Below are positions 55,699-63,406 of a stretch of DNA of 64,000 nucleotides, one piece after another. Position numbers and translations under genes: made by a program. A model generated the notes under the pieces. That model saw only the letters and a list, made by a program, of their open reading frames with translations, did not search any database and was not told the DNA's origin. The stretch spans positions 1 to 64,000 of the forward strand of contig JAFZRU010000067.1 in the NCBI GenBank assembly GCA_017619755.1, in the 5' to 3' direction. The stretch's first letter is position 1. The number at the start of each line of letters is the position of its first letter. Source of the stretch: Prevotella sp. GTDB taxonomy: Bacteria > Bacteroidota > Bacteroidia > Bacteroidales > Bacteroidaceae.

Positions 55699-56277
55699 AT
55701 GGTAGGAGCATTATTAGTTATTTTGGCCTTGATCGCCTTCTTGGTGGTCGTCGTCCTGTGGTACATCTACACCACGCAGAGGAAACTCGTCAGCATCGAT
55801 GAGTTGTGCAAGAACGCATTGAGCCAGATTGCCGTGCAGCTCAACTCCCGTTGGGACGCGCTGCTCGCCTTGGCAAAGATGGCTGCGCAGTACTCCAAGC
55901 ATGAGTCGGAGACGCTCATCAACGTCATCAACGCACGACGCGGAACCACCGTCACCACGGCGGAGGAAGCACAGCAGCAGCAGGGAGAACTTACGCAAAT
56001 CATGGGGAGACTGTTGGCCATTGGAGAGGCATATCCCGACCTGAAAGCCAGCGACCTCTTCGCCAAGACGATGGACAGTGTCAATTCTTACGAGGAGAAC
56101 GTGCGTATGAGCCGTCAGGTCTATAACGACACTGCCACGAAGATGAACCGCCTCGTGCGTATGTGGCCGTCATCGTTCGTCGCCTCCATGCTCAATTTCA
56201 AGGAGAAGGAATATCTCAAGGTGGACGAGGAGAAGAAATCCAGCTATCCCAATTTCGATGAGACATTCGGCAAGTAA
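55699..56277 (+). CDS. lemA: LemA family protein
   Basis: This 192-residue protein has one N-terminal membrane helix (LLVILALIAFLVVVVLWYIYTTQ) and a helical domain outside the membrane. Hallmarks are VSIDELCKNALSQIAVQLNSRWDALLALAKMAAQYSKHE and the C-terminal RMWPSSFVASMLNFKEKEYLKVDEEKKSSYPNFDETFGK-type ending. The function of LemA is poorly defined. The gene is normally followed by a TPM or DUF2207 membrane protein, as here, and overlaps it by 20 bp. Confidence 0.92.
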   Translation: MVGALLVILALIAFLVVVVLWYIYTTQRKLVSIDELCKNALSQIAVQLNSRWDALLALAKMAAQYSKHESETLINVINARRGTTVTTAEEAQQQQGELTQIMGRLLAIGEAYPDLKASDLFAKTMDSVNSYEENVRMSRQVYNDTATKMNRLVRMWPSSFVASMLNFKEKEYLKVDEEKKSSYPNFDETFGK

Positions 56278-57976
56278 TAGGGCGGTAGCGCTACTCTTCG
56301 CAGTGGCCGCCACTCTCTCGCTCGCCGCCGGTCCCCAGTTGCACAAGCTCACCATCAACGTAGATTTGCGCGACAATGGTGATGCGGAGATCACGGAACT
56401 GCGGCAGATGGGCATCGACGATGTTGGCACGGAGTGTTACATCGTCGTGGGAAACCTTGGTACAAGCACCATCACCGATTTCTACGTCACCGACGAGTAT
56501 GGGACGCGATACACCAACGTGGGGGAGTGGAATATCAAACGCTCGCGTGAGTGGAAAGCCGGCAAGTGCGGCATCGTGACCAAAGGCAACGGCTGCGAAC
56601 TCTGCTGGGGACTTGGCAAGGAGGGCGAGCGCTTCTACAAGGTACACTACGTGGTGACCGACTTGGTGCGCAGCTACGAGGAAAGCGACGGCTTCAACTG
56701 GATGTTCGTCACACGCGATATGGACCCCAGTCCGCAGCGTGTGGAGATGGAAATTACCGCTAACTGCCGCGAGGACGGTCTGCCGGCCGACGATGTCGGC
56801 GTGTGGACCTTTGGCCACCGGGGAGGCACCTCCCAGTTGGTCGATAGCATGGTGGTGGTGAGCAAGCGCGACATGACCCGGGAGGAGTCCATCATCGTGA
56901 TGATGGAATTGAAGAAGGGTCTGCTGCACCCCAAGGCTTCAGGCACCAAGGCCACCTTCGCCGAGGTGCGCCAAGCAGCCTTCGAGGGCAGCGACTACAG
57001 CGAGGAAGGCTACCAGAAGAGCAAGAAAGAGGCTTCGTGGTTGTCGAAGGCTTGGAATTTCATCGTTTCCTCCTTTGAGGTTCTGTGTGGCTTGTTGTTC
57101 ATAGGGGGCATAATTGCTTGGGGGATAGTATCCGCGTTGCGCAAGCGCCGTGAGCGCAAGAAACTCTTGGCCAACTTGGAGTGGTACCGTCAGGTGCCGG
57201 CCAACGGCAACTTGGTGCGCGCCCGTCACCTCATCGGGGCTTTCTACAACGTCAACCCTGTGAGCAGCGAAGACCTTATCAGTGCCATGGTGCTGCAGTT
57301 GATACGTACCGGTGCCTTGCGTGTGGAGGAGCATTTTGTAGATGCCACAGGTCTGAAGAAGATTTTCGGTGGCGAGGGGAAGGTGCAGCAGTGCATCGTC
57401 ATCGGTGATTTCGACCCCACCAACCGCCTGACATCCACCGCTCCCATGCGGAAATTGTTTGAGATATTCCAGCAAGCCGCAGGAGAGGATGCCATTCTCC
57501 AACCCAAGGAGTTGAAGAAATGGATGAACCGACACGAAGACGAGGTGATGGAGTTTCTCAAATCCACGGAGGACGGTGCCTTGTCACTCAAGGAGGGTTT
57601 GCGCTGTTCCGATGATGCCAGCAAGGTTTTCGGACTGAAGAAGTTCCTCGAGGATTTCACCTTGGCCAACGAGCGCCATCTCTCTGAATTGGGACTGTGG
57701 AAGGACTACTTGGTGTATGCCACCCTTTTTGGCATTGGCGACCAGGTGAAGGCCGACATGAAGCAGATCAACCCGGAGTTCATGCAAATGGACCAGGTGA
57801 TACGCGACCTCACCAATGAGACGGTGGTGCCGGCATTATACGCCAGCACTTTCGCATCTATGAACTCTGTGAGAAACAGCGTGGAGCGCAGTCGCGATTC
57901 CGGAGGTGGAGGCTCTTCCTCGTTTGGAGGAGGTGGAGGCTTCTCCGGAGGTGGCTCCGGAGGAGGAGTAAGATAA
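56258..57976 (+). CDS. DUF2207 family membrane protein
   Basis: This 572-residue protein has a signal-like N-terminus (VALLFAVAATLSLAAG), an extracytoplasmic beta-rich DUF2207 domain (HKLTINVDLRDNGDAEITELRQM), one clear membrane helix at about residues 270-295 (VLCGLLFIGGIIAWGIVSAL), and a long cytoplasmic part. It ends in a Gly/Ser-rich tail (SFGGGGGFSGGGSGGGVR). This architecture is usual for YciQ-like DUF2207 proteins beside lemA. The start overlaps the last 20 bp of lemA in another frame, which suggests translational coupling. The function is unknown. Confidence 0.85.
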   Translation: MRHSASNRAVALLFAVAATLSLAAGPQLHKLTINVDLRDNGDAEITELRQMGIDDVGTECYIVVGNLGTSTITDFYVTDEYGTRYTNVGEWNIKRSREWKAGKCGIVTKGNGCELCWGLGKEGERFYKVHYVVTDLVRSYEESDGFNWMFVTRDMDPSPQRVEMEITANCREDGLPADDVGVWTFGHRGGTSQLVDSMVVVSKRDMTREESIIVMMELKKGLLHPKASGTKATFAEVRQAAFEGSDYSEEGYQKSKKEASWLSKAWNFIVSSFEVLCGLLFIGGIIAWGIVSALRKRRERKKLLANLEWYRQVPANGNLVRARHLIGAFYNVNPVSSEDLISAMVLQLIRTGALRVEEHFVDATGLKKIFGGEGKVQQCIVIGDFDPTNRLTSTAPMRKLFEIFQQAAGEDAILQPKELKKWMNRHEDEVMEFLKSTEDGALSLKEGLRCSDDASKVFGLKKFLEDFTLANERHLSELGLWKDYLVYATLFGIGDQVKADMKQINPEFMQMDQVIRDLTNETVVPALYASTFASMNSVRNSVERSRDSGGGGSSSFGGGGGFSGGGSGGGVR

Positions 57977-58016
57977 AATTAAAGATTAAAAATTAAAGAT
58001 TAAAAAATTAGAGATT
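57977..58016. repeat. Heptad AT-rich repeats after the DUF2207 gene
   Basis: About five 7-bp units (ATTAAAG / ATTAAAA) alternate from 57978 to about 58018, directly after the stop codon, and lead into the terminator stem. Confidence 0.65.
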
Positions 58017-58060
58017 AAAAAAACTCTCCCAGGGTGCAACTGCAGCCGGGGAGAGTTTTT
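58017..58060. terminator. Bidirectional terminator
   Basis: AAAACTCTCCC and GGGGAGAGTTTTT form a GC-rich stem flanked by A and T tracts on the two sides, so it can serve both the DUF2207 gene (plus) and the convergent CoA-transferase gene (minus). Confidence 0.82.
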
Positions 58061-58123
58061 CCTATAGTTCCTATAGTTTCTATAGCGCCTATAGTTTCTA
58101 TAGTTTCTATAGCTACTATAGCA
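58061..58123. repeat. Seven 9-bp repeats (YCTATAGNN)
   Basis: Seven gapless units (CCTATAGTT, CCTATAGTT, TCTATAGCG, CCTATAGTT, TCTATAGTT, TCTATAGCT, ACTATAGCA) lie between the terminator and the 3' end of the CoA-transferase gene. Related arrays lie at 46896-46967 and 61445-61500. Confidence 0.88.
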
Positions 58124-58128
58124 TCCTT

Positions 58129-59637
58129 TTAGTCTTTGATGTATTCTGCGTAGTCGGTGAGGCGCATGTCGCCCTTTCTGCGCAGCGTGTCGTGCATGGC
58201 GAAGGCTGCGGGCAGGTAGTGGCGTGTGTGGCCTCCCACACCGAGCTTGAGGTAGTCGAGCAACAGCTGCTTGTAGTCCGGGTGTGCACATTTCTCGATG
58301 ATGAGTTGTGCGCGCTGCATGGGGCTCTTTCCGCGCAGGTCGGCCACGCCTTGCTCGGTGACAATGACGTTGACGTCATGCTCGGAGTGGTCTTGGTGGC
58401 TGACGAACGGTACGATGCTGCTGATGAGGCCTCCCTTGGCGGTGGAGGGGCATGTGAAGATGCTCAGGTATGCGTTGCGCTCGAAGTCACCGGAGCCGCC
58501 GATGCCGTTCATCATCTTCACACCGCTTATGTGGGTGGAGTTGGCGTTGCCGTAGATGTCGCACTCGATGGCGGTGTTGATGGCGATGACGCCTAAGCGG
58601 CGGATGACAGCCGGGTGGTTGGAGATTTCGCTCTGACGCAGGGTGAGGTGGTCTTTGAAATAGTCCATGTTGTCATACACCTGCATGAGGCACTCGTTGC
58701 TCACGGTGAGCGAGCAGGCGGAGGCGTCCTTCACACGTCCGGTAAGCATCATGTCGATGACAGAGTTCTGTATCACCTCGGTGTAGATGTTGAAGTCTGG
58801 CACATGCTTGTCTTCTCCCAAGGCGCCGAGGATGGCGTTGGCAGTAGAGCCCACGCCGCTCTGCAATGGCAGGAACTCCTTGGGCATCCTTCCGGCGTGC
58901 AATTCTTCGACAAGGAACTCAGCGGTGAGGTAGCCAATGCGGTCGGTCACCGGGTCGTTGTCCTTGAAGGCCCTCGCCTCGTCGGGGATGTTGCATTCCA
59001 CCACGCCCACAAGTTTCTCCTTGGGTATTTCCACGTAGGGCTTTCCTATGCGGTCGCTTACGCGGAAGATGGGGATGGGTTGGCGGCACGGCGGGTCGAG
59101 AGGCTCATACACGTCGTGTATGAACTTGGCGTTGGCATTGTGGAAGGAGTTGAGCTCCAAAATGATACGCTTGGCCAATCGTGCTGCGGTGGGGCTGATG
59201 CCTCCGGCGGCGGTGAGGTATGCCTTGTAGTAGGTGTCAGCTTCCTCGATGTCGCAAACTTCGAGGATGGCCCAGTCCACGTCGCCGTAGAATCCGTAGC
59301 GCAGCTCCTGTGCCATGTGGCTCAGGTGCAAGTCGTTGTAGGGGATTTCGCCCATGTTGACATGCTTGCGGAAGTCGTTGTTTGTCGTATAGGGCGCACG
59401 GTATTTGATGGCGTTGGCATTGGCCAGGTCGCCATCGGTGCTTTGGCCGGTGGAGGCGCCTGTGAAGATGCCCACTTTGAACTCCCTACCGGCCTCGTGT
59501 TCGGCGAGGGCCACTTTGGCGAGCTCCTTGGTTACGGCCTTGGCAACACCGGCGGGGGTGAAGCCGCTAAGGGCCAAGTTTTCTCCATTTTTGATGAGAG
59601 AGGCTGCCTCGGCAGCCGTTAGAAGTGTATAAGCCAT
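58129..59637 (-). CDS. Acetyl-CoA hydrolase/CoA-transferase family protein (succinyl-CoA:acetate type)
   Basis: This 502-residue enzyme belongs to the class I CoA-transferase family with acetyl-CoA hydrolases and succinyl-CoA:acetate CoA-transferases. Conserved segments include LSGFTPAGVAKAV, QSGVGSTANAILGAL, the active-site glutamate in FNIYTEVIQNSVIDM, and MNGIGGSGDFERNAYLSIF. With the fumarate reductase in this window it suggests that acetate and succinate are end products, though hydrolase activity cannot be excluded. The start at 59637 fits the promoter at 59672-59703 and the family N-terminus. Confidence 0.88.
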   Translation of the reverse strand: MAYTLLTAAEAASLIKNGENLALSGFTPAGVAKAVTKELAKVALAEHEAGREFKVGIFTGASTGQSTDGDLANANAIKYRAPYTTNNDFRKHVNMGEIPYNDLHLSHMAQELRYGFYGDVDWAILEVCDIEEADTYYKAYLTAAGGISPTAARLAKRIILELNSFHNANAKFIHDVYEPLDPPCRQPIPIFRVSDRIGKPYVEIPKEKLVGVVECNIPDEARAFKDNDPVTDRIGYLTAEFLVEELHAGRMPKEFLPLQSGVGSTANAILGALGEDKHVPDFNIYTEVIQNSVIDMMLTGRVKDASACSLTVSNECLMQVYDNMDYFKDHLTLRQSEISNHPAVIRRLGVIAINTAIECDIYGNANSTHISGVKMMNGIGGSGDFERNAYLSIFTCPSTAKGGLISSIVPFVSHQDHSEHDVNVIVTEQGVADLRGKSPMQRAQLIIEKCAHPDYKQLLLDYLKLGVGGHTRHYLPAAFAMHDTLRRKGDMRLTDYAEYIKD

Positions 59638-59671
59638 GTGTTTCTTTGTTTTGTGAGTTGCTATTTGGCTA

Positions 59672-59703
59672 CAAAGATACTTTAAATCAGTCAAAACGGC
59701 AAA
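59672..59703 (-). promoter_or_regulatory. Promoter of the CoA-transferase gene
   Basis: On the minus strand TTTG (59700-59703), 20 bp and TATCTTTG (59672-59679) match the consensus, 35 bp before the ATG. The extended reading frame to 59694 would start inside the promoter. Confidence 0.75.
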
Positions 59704-59801
59704 TTATTTGCATTTTATTTTGACTTGCGTAGTTGAAAACGCTTGAAAGGCTATGGGATTATCATCCGTGGCAACGGCTTGGGTAAGAACGTACGAAACA
59801 A

Positions 59802-61430
59802 TTACTTCAGCATTTTTGCCAATGGGGATGCTATTTTTTTCAGTCCCACGGCCACGCTTTGTGCGTTGGCCTTGGCTCCTTTGAGGGAGGAGTGTGTGTG
59901 GTCGTGGTTGAAATAGGCGGCTGTTTTCTTCTCTCCCAGTTTGTCGTATTTGTCGGCGGTGATGTTGTGTACGTCGATGAACTCCACCCCTGTCTGCTCC
60001 ACCACCTCGCGGTACCACTTGCCGTAGGTGTCGTTGCGACGCTCGATATGCCCGTCGCGCCAGATGTTGCGCGGAGTGAGTGAGACGAGGATGGGCGTTC
60101 CACCCTTTTCACGCACGTCGTTGATGAATTTCCTCAGATACCATCCGAAGGAATACACCACCTCGTACTTGCCGTTGGACTGTAGCCGATAGACGTGGCA
60201 GGTGTCTGCCGTTCCCCTGATGGCCGCCCGCTCCTTGAGGCTGTCGATGGCCCCCACGTCGTTGTGCCCGAACTGTATGAGAACGTAGTCGCCCGGCTGG
60301 ATGCTGTTATACACTTGGTCCCAGCGCCCCTCGTTGAGGAAGGTGCGGCAGGAGCGGCCGGCCTTGGCGCAGTTGGCCACGGTGACTTTGCGGCTGTCGA
60401 AGATGTCGGTGGCCACGGCTCCCCATCCCCACATGCCATCCTCGTCCTTGTCGTTATTCTTCACCGTGCTGTCACCGGTGAGGAAGACCACGGGCTTGCC
60501 TTCCTCGCGTTTCACATCGACCGTGGGCAGTTCCACACCTTTTAGGCACGACTGGAGGAAGGCGAGCCAAGGGTGGTTGCTGGCGGCGATGCCCTCTGCT
60601 GCGCTGCGGGCGTTCATCATGGCGCCGAACTTGCTGGTGTGTATCTTGTCGCCGAAGAAATGGTAGTTCATTTTCTCAGGGCCGAAGGCCTCCAGCTTTT
60701 TAGCAGAGATGTCGTTGAGGTCGATGTATGGCACCATTTCCTCTTCGGCCACTTGCCGGCACCATTCGCTGTGGGGTTTCCTCACCACTTGCCCGTTTTC
60801 CCAGGCGTTGCGTGGTGTGAGCGACATGAGGATGGGGAAGGCTCCGGCGGCGCGTGTCTCATCGATGAAGCGGCGGAGGTATCCGCCATAGCTATAGACA
60901 TCCTCAGCGCGGTAGGTGGTGTCGCCTTTGTTGATTTCCTGCACGTTGACATGCAGCACGGTGTCCTTGTCCACGCCGGGGATGCTGGCGCGGGCCCTTC
61001 CGGTGTCGTAGGGGCCGTTGTCATTGTGTCCGATGCTGATGAGCACCCAGTCCCCCGGGCGCAGTGCCTGGCGGATGGCCGGCCATAACAGTCGGTAGAA
61101 AGTGCGGCTGCTGGTGCCTCCCAAAGCTTGGTTCTCCACCGTGATTTTCTCCTTGTCGAAGAATTCCTCTGCATAGTAGCCCCATCCCCATTGGCCGTTG
61201 TTGCCATTGCCCAAGGTGCCGTTGCGCATGGTGCTGTTGCCGATGAGGAAGAGCACGGGATTGTTGCCCTTGCGGCTGCTGCCGGGGGTGACACGTGCCT
61301 GCATCACCTTGTCGAGGCTGTCGAGGGTGTTGTCGGTCACTTTGTTCACATCCTCCACACCTTGAAGGGGAACTTGCGCCGAGGCGCACAGCACGAGGAG
61401 GGAGAAAAAAAGTAATAGGGGCTTTTTCAT
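59802..61430 (-). CDS. Two-domain SGNH esterase (rhamnogalacturonan acetylesterase-like)
   Basis: This 542-residue secreted protein (signal peptide at about residues 1-18, ending ASA) contains two SGNH-hydrolase domains in tandem. Domain 1 has LIGNSTMRNG, ALGGTSSRTF, SIGHNDNG and a final DKIHTSKFGA. Domain 2 has LTGDSTVKNN, AKAGRSCRTF, QFGHNDVG and HDHTHSSLKGA. Both keep the catalytic Ser, Gly, Asn and Asp/His blocks of CE12-type rhamnogalacturonan acetylesterases, which remove acetyl groups from pectin. The substrate is inferred from the family. Another SGNH hydrolase gene lies upstream in the same orientation, across a 9-bp repeat array. Confidence 0.85.
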   Translation of the reverse strand: MKKPLLLFFSLLVLCASAQVPLQGVEDVNKVTDNTLDSLDKVMQARVTPGSSRKGNNPVLFLIGNSTMRNGTLGNGNNGQWGWGYYAEEFFDKEKITVENQALGGTSSRTFYRLLWPAIRQALRPGDWVLISIGHNDNGPYDTGRARASIPGVDKDTVLHVNVQEINKGDTTYRAEDVYSYGGYLRRFIDETRAAGAFPILMSLTPRNAWENGQVVRKPHSEWCRQVAEEEMVPYIDLNDISAKKLEAFGPEKMNYHFFGDKIHTSKFGAMMNARSAAEGIAASNHPWLAFLQSCLKGVELPTVDVKREEGKPVVFLTGDSTVKNNDKDEDGMWGWGAVATDIFDSRKVTVANCAKAGRSCRTFLNEGRWDQVYNSIQPGDYVLIQFGHNDVGAIDSLKERAAIRGTADTCHVYRLQSNGKYEVVYSFGWYLRKFINDVREKGGTPILVSLTPRNIWRDGHIERRNDTYGKWYREVVEQTGVEFIDVHNITADKYDKLGEKKTAAYFNHDHTHSSLKGAKANAQSVAVGLKKIASPLAKMLK

Positions 61431-61444
61431 GGTTTTTAATGATT

Positions 61445-61500
61445 TATAGTGGGTATAGTGCCTATAGCTTCTATAGTTTCTATAGTATCATAGGCACTAT
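61445..61500. repeat. 9-bp periodic TATAG array
   Basis: TATAG recurs at 61445, 61454, 61463, 61472 and 61481, exactly 9 bp apart, and then as CATAG at 61489. The ends ATAGTGCCTAT and ATAGGCACTAT are inverted repeats. It occupies the gap between two SGNH hydrolase genes. Confidence 0.85.
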
Positions 61501-61503
61501 CCT

Positions 61504-62316
61504 CTATTCAAAGTTGCAGGGGAGGGCGAGGAGCTGATACATGACGGTCTTTGCCATACGGATGTGCCCTTTATCGTTGGGGTGCAGCTCGTCCTTGTCG
61601 TTGTGGCAGTAGATGGCGTGCTCCTTGATGAGCGGGAAGAGGCCGCAGGTGGCGTTGAGGTCGATGACCGGCACCGCCCAGATGTTGGAGGCCTCTTTCA
61701 CGCTTTGCACGTAGTCGTCGAGCCACAATCCGATGTCGTTGGTGTAGCTCTCCTCTGGTTGGATGTTTTTCTCGTTGCCGTAGAAATACCCTCGATGGAT
61801 GGGGGTGAGCAGCACCACCTGCTTGTCGGGGAACATCTGCTTGACGCGCTGCAAGGCGATGTTGATGCGCCCTCGGTAGGTGTCTTTGTTCATCGATGGT
61901 GTGCGATGGCGGCGGAGGACGGTTTCCCTTTGGCGGTGGAGGGCCACCTCCACGGAGTCCTCGCTCACGGTGTACCATTCTCCTATGGGGACGGCGGCGT
62001 TGTAGTCGTTGGTGCCGATGAAGATGAGGATGGCGTCGAAGTCGTTGCCATGCTCCGCCTTCAGCTTCTCTGCCTGGTTGGGGATGTCGTTCCATTGTCT
62101 TCCGCTGATGGCATATACGTATGGCTCAATGCCGAGCCAGTCTTGCAGCCAGTTCCACCATTTTCGCTGCGAACCGCTGTTGCGAGGGTCGGTGATGCTG
62201 TCTCCGAAATAGGCCACCCTCTTCCCTTGCCAGGGATGTTGTATGAGAGCTTGGGCGCCGGCATGGAGGGAGGCGGTCAGGCAAAGGGCGAGAAGTATCG
62301 TTCTTGTTCTTGGCAT
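61504..62316 (-). CDS. SGNH/GDSL hydrolase family protein, secreted
   Basis: This 270-residue esterase has a signal peptide at about residues 1-22 (LLALCLTASLHAGAQA). It shows the SGNH blocks VAYFGDSITDPRNSG (Ser), YVYAISGRQWND (Gly), IFIGTNDYNAAV (Asn) and DELHPNDKGHIRMA (Asp/His). It probably deacylates a carbohydrate; the substrate is not known. It lies upstream of the two-domain esterase on the same strand, and both may serve plant polysaccharide use. Confidence 0.86.
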   Translation of the reverse strand: MPRTRTILLALCLTASLHAGAQALIQHPWQGKRVAYFGDSITDPRNSGSQRKWWNWLQDWLGIEPYVYAISGRQWNDIPNQAEKLKAEHGNDFDAILIFIGTNDYNAAVPIGEWYTVSEDSVEVALHRQRETVLRRHRTPSMNKDTYRGRINIALQRVKQMFPDKQVVLLTPIHRGYFYGNEKNIQPEESYTNDIGLWLDDYVQSVKEASNIWAVPVIDLNATCGLFPLIKEHAIYCHNDKDELHPNDKGHIRMAKTVMYQLLALPCNFE

Positions 62317-62353
62317 GGGTGTTGAGGATTATTTTGTGTCCTGTCCTTACTTG

Positions 62354-63388
62354 TCAGATTTCCGGCCTTTGTGGTCTCTCTGGCGGGTCGATGTCGATGT
62401 TGATAGGAGCTGCCTTGATTTGCTCGTCGAGGCTTTCGCGGCTGGGGAGTTTGGGTTTTTCCACCTTCTTCTCCTGGGTATTCTTGGGTGTGTTGTCCAC
62501 CTTTTCCTTCGGCATGTTCTCATACTCCGTGGAACTGATGCCGCTCACCTTGTCGCCGTTGGCGTCATAGTTGGCCACCCTCATGCCGCTGCGCACCACA
62601 TATCCGTCTTTCTCCGGCATGACGCGCCCTCTGTCGATGAATTCGAGGATGGCGTTGTCTGGGTCTGTGGTGAGGCGGTAGAGGCCGAACTCTGTGTTGC
62701 CGGATGTTCTGGATGCGATGATGATGATGTGCTTCTTGTTGGAGCTGAGGTAAGCGTTGAGTACGCCGCTGCCGTTGTAATCCACGACGGCCTTGGCGTT
62801 GAGGCCCGGGATGTCGATTTCCCTGTCCGACTTGTCCTTGGCGTCGAAGATGCGCAGGTGGCTGTCCTGGAGGTAGTAGAGGCAGTGTTTCTCCCTGTCG
62901 GGGAATTTTGCCACGATGGTGGAGCTTTGGTATAGTTTGCTCTCCACGCTGTCGAGCACCTCCTTCATGGTGTTGTCCACGGTGCCGCTGAGGCTGAAGG
63001 TTTTCTGCTCCATGGACTGCACGGCGATGTATAGTCCTAAGACGATGAGCGAGAGGAGGATGATGACCGACCCGATGAGGATGGTGGAGCCGGAGTACTT
63101 GCTTTTGATTTTTTTGTTGTACTCCTTTTTCACTTTCTCCTTGTCACGCTTGAGGTGGTCGATGTAGTGACCCAGGTGGCTCTCGTCGTGCTTGTGTTCC
63201 TCGGCCTCGACCGGCGCCGGTTCCTCTTCGGTTGTTGGCGGTGTCGGGGGTTCCTCTTCCACGGCTGTTGGCGGAGGGGTCTCCTCGTCCACGGAGGTGA
63301 AGTGTGTCTCGCATTTGCAGTAGGGGCACACTTGCGCGTGGTGGAAGATGGGTCGTCCGCAGGCCGGGCATTTTTTTGTCTTGTTCAT
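62354..63388 (-). CDS. Zinc-ribbon membrane protein of unknown function
   Basis: This 344-residue protein begins with a zinc ribbon (KCPACGRPIFHHAQVCPYCKC; four cysteines in two CxxC pairs). An acidic, proline- and glutamate-rich linker (about residues 33-66) follows, then a basic stretch and one transmembrane helix (STILIGSVIILLSLIVLGLYIAVQS, about residues 105-130). The C-terminal 200 residues lie outside and include a WD/propeller-like stretch (CLYYLQDSHLRIFDAKDKSD). The C-terminus is Pro-rich. I do not recognise the family. It lies 18 bp after cysS on the same strand. Confidence 0.65.
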   Translation of the reverse strand: MNKTKKCPACGRPIFHHAQVCPYCKCETHFTSVDEETPPPTAVEEEPPTPPTTEEEPAPVEAEEHKHDESHLGHYIDHLKRDKEKVKKEYNKKIKSKYSGSTILIGSVIILLSLIVLGLYIAVQSMEQKTFSLSGTVDNTMKEVLDSVESKLYQSSTIVAKFPDREKHCLYYLQDSHLRIFDAKDKSDREIDIPGLNAKAVVDYNGSGVLNAYLSSNKKHIIIIASRTSGNTEFGLYRLTTDPDNAILEFIDRGRVMPEKDGYVVRSGMRVANYDANGDKVSGISSTEYENMPKEKVDNTPKNTQEKKVEKPKLPSRESLDEQIKAAPINIDIDPPERPQRPEI

Positions 63389-63406
63389 GGCATTAGTCTT
63401 GGGTTG

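Noticed and set aside
56258..56277. Frameshift joining lemA and the DUF2207 gene
   Set aside because: LemA ends at its usual length and motif, and the next frame begins with a signal peptide, so the 20-bp overlap is an ordinary coupled start.
58061..58123. CRISPR or minisatellite coding repeat
   Set aside because: The 9-bp period leaves no room for spacers, and the array lies outside any supported gene, so it is listed as an intergenic array only.
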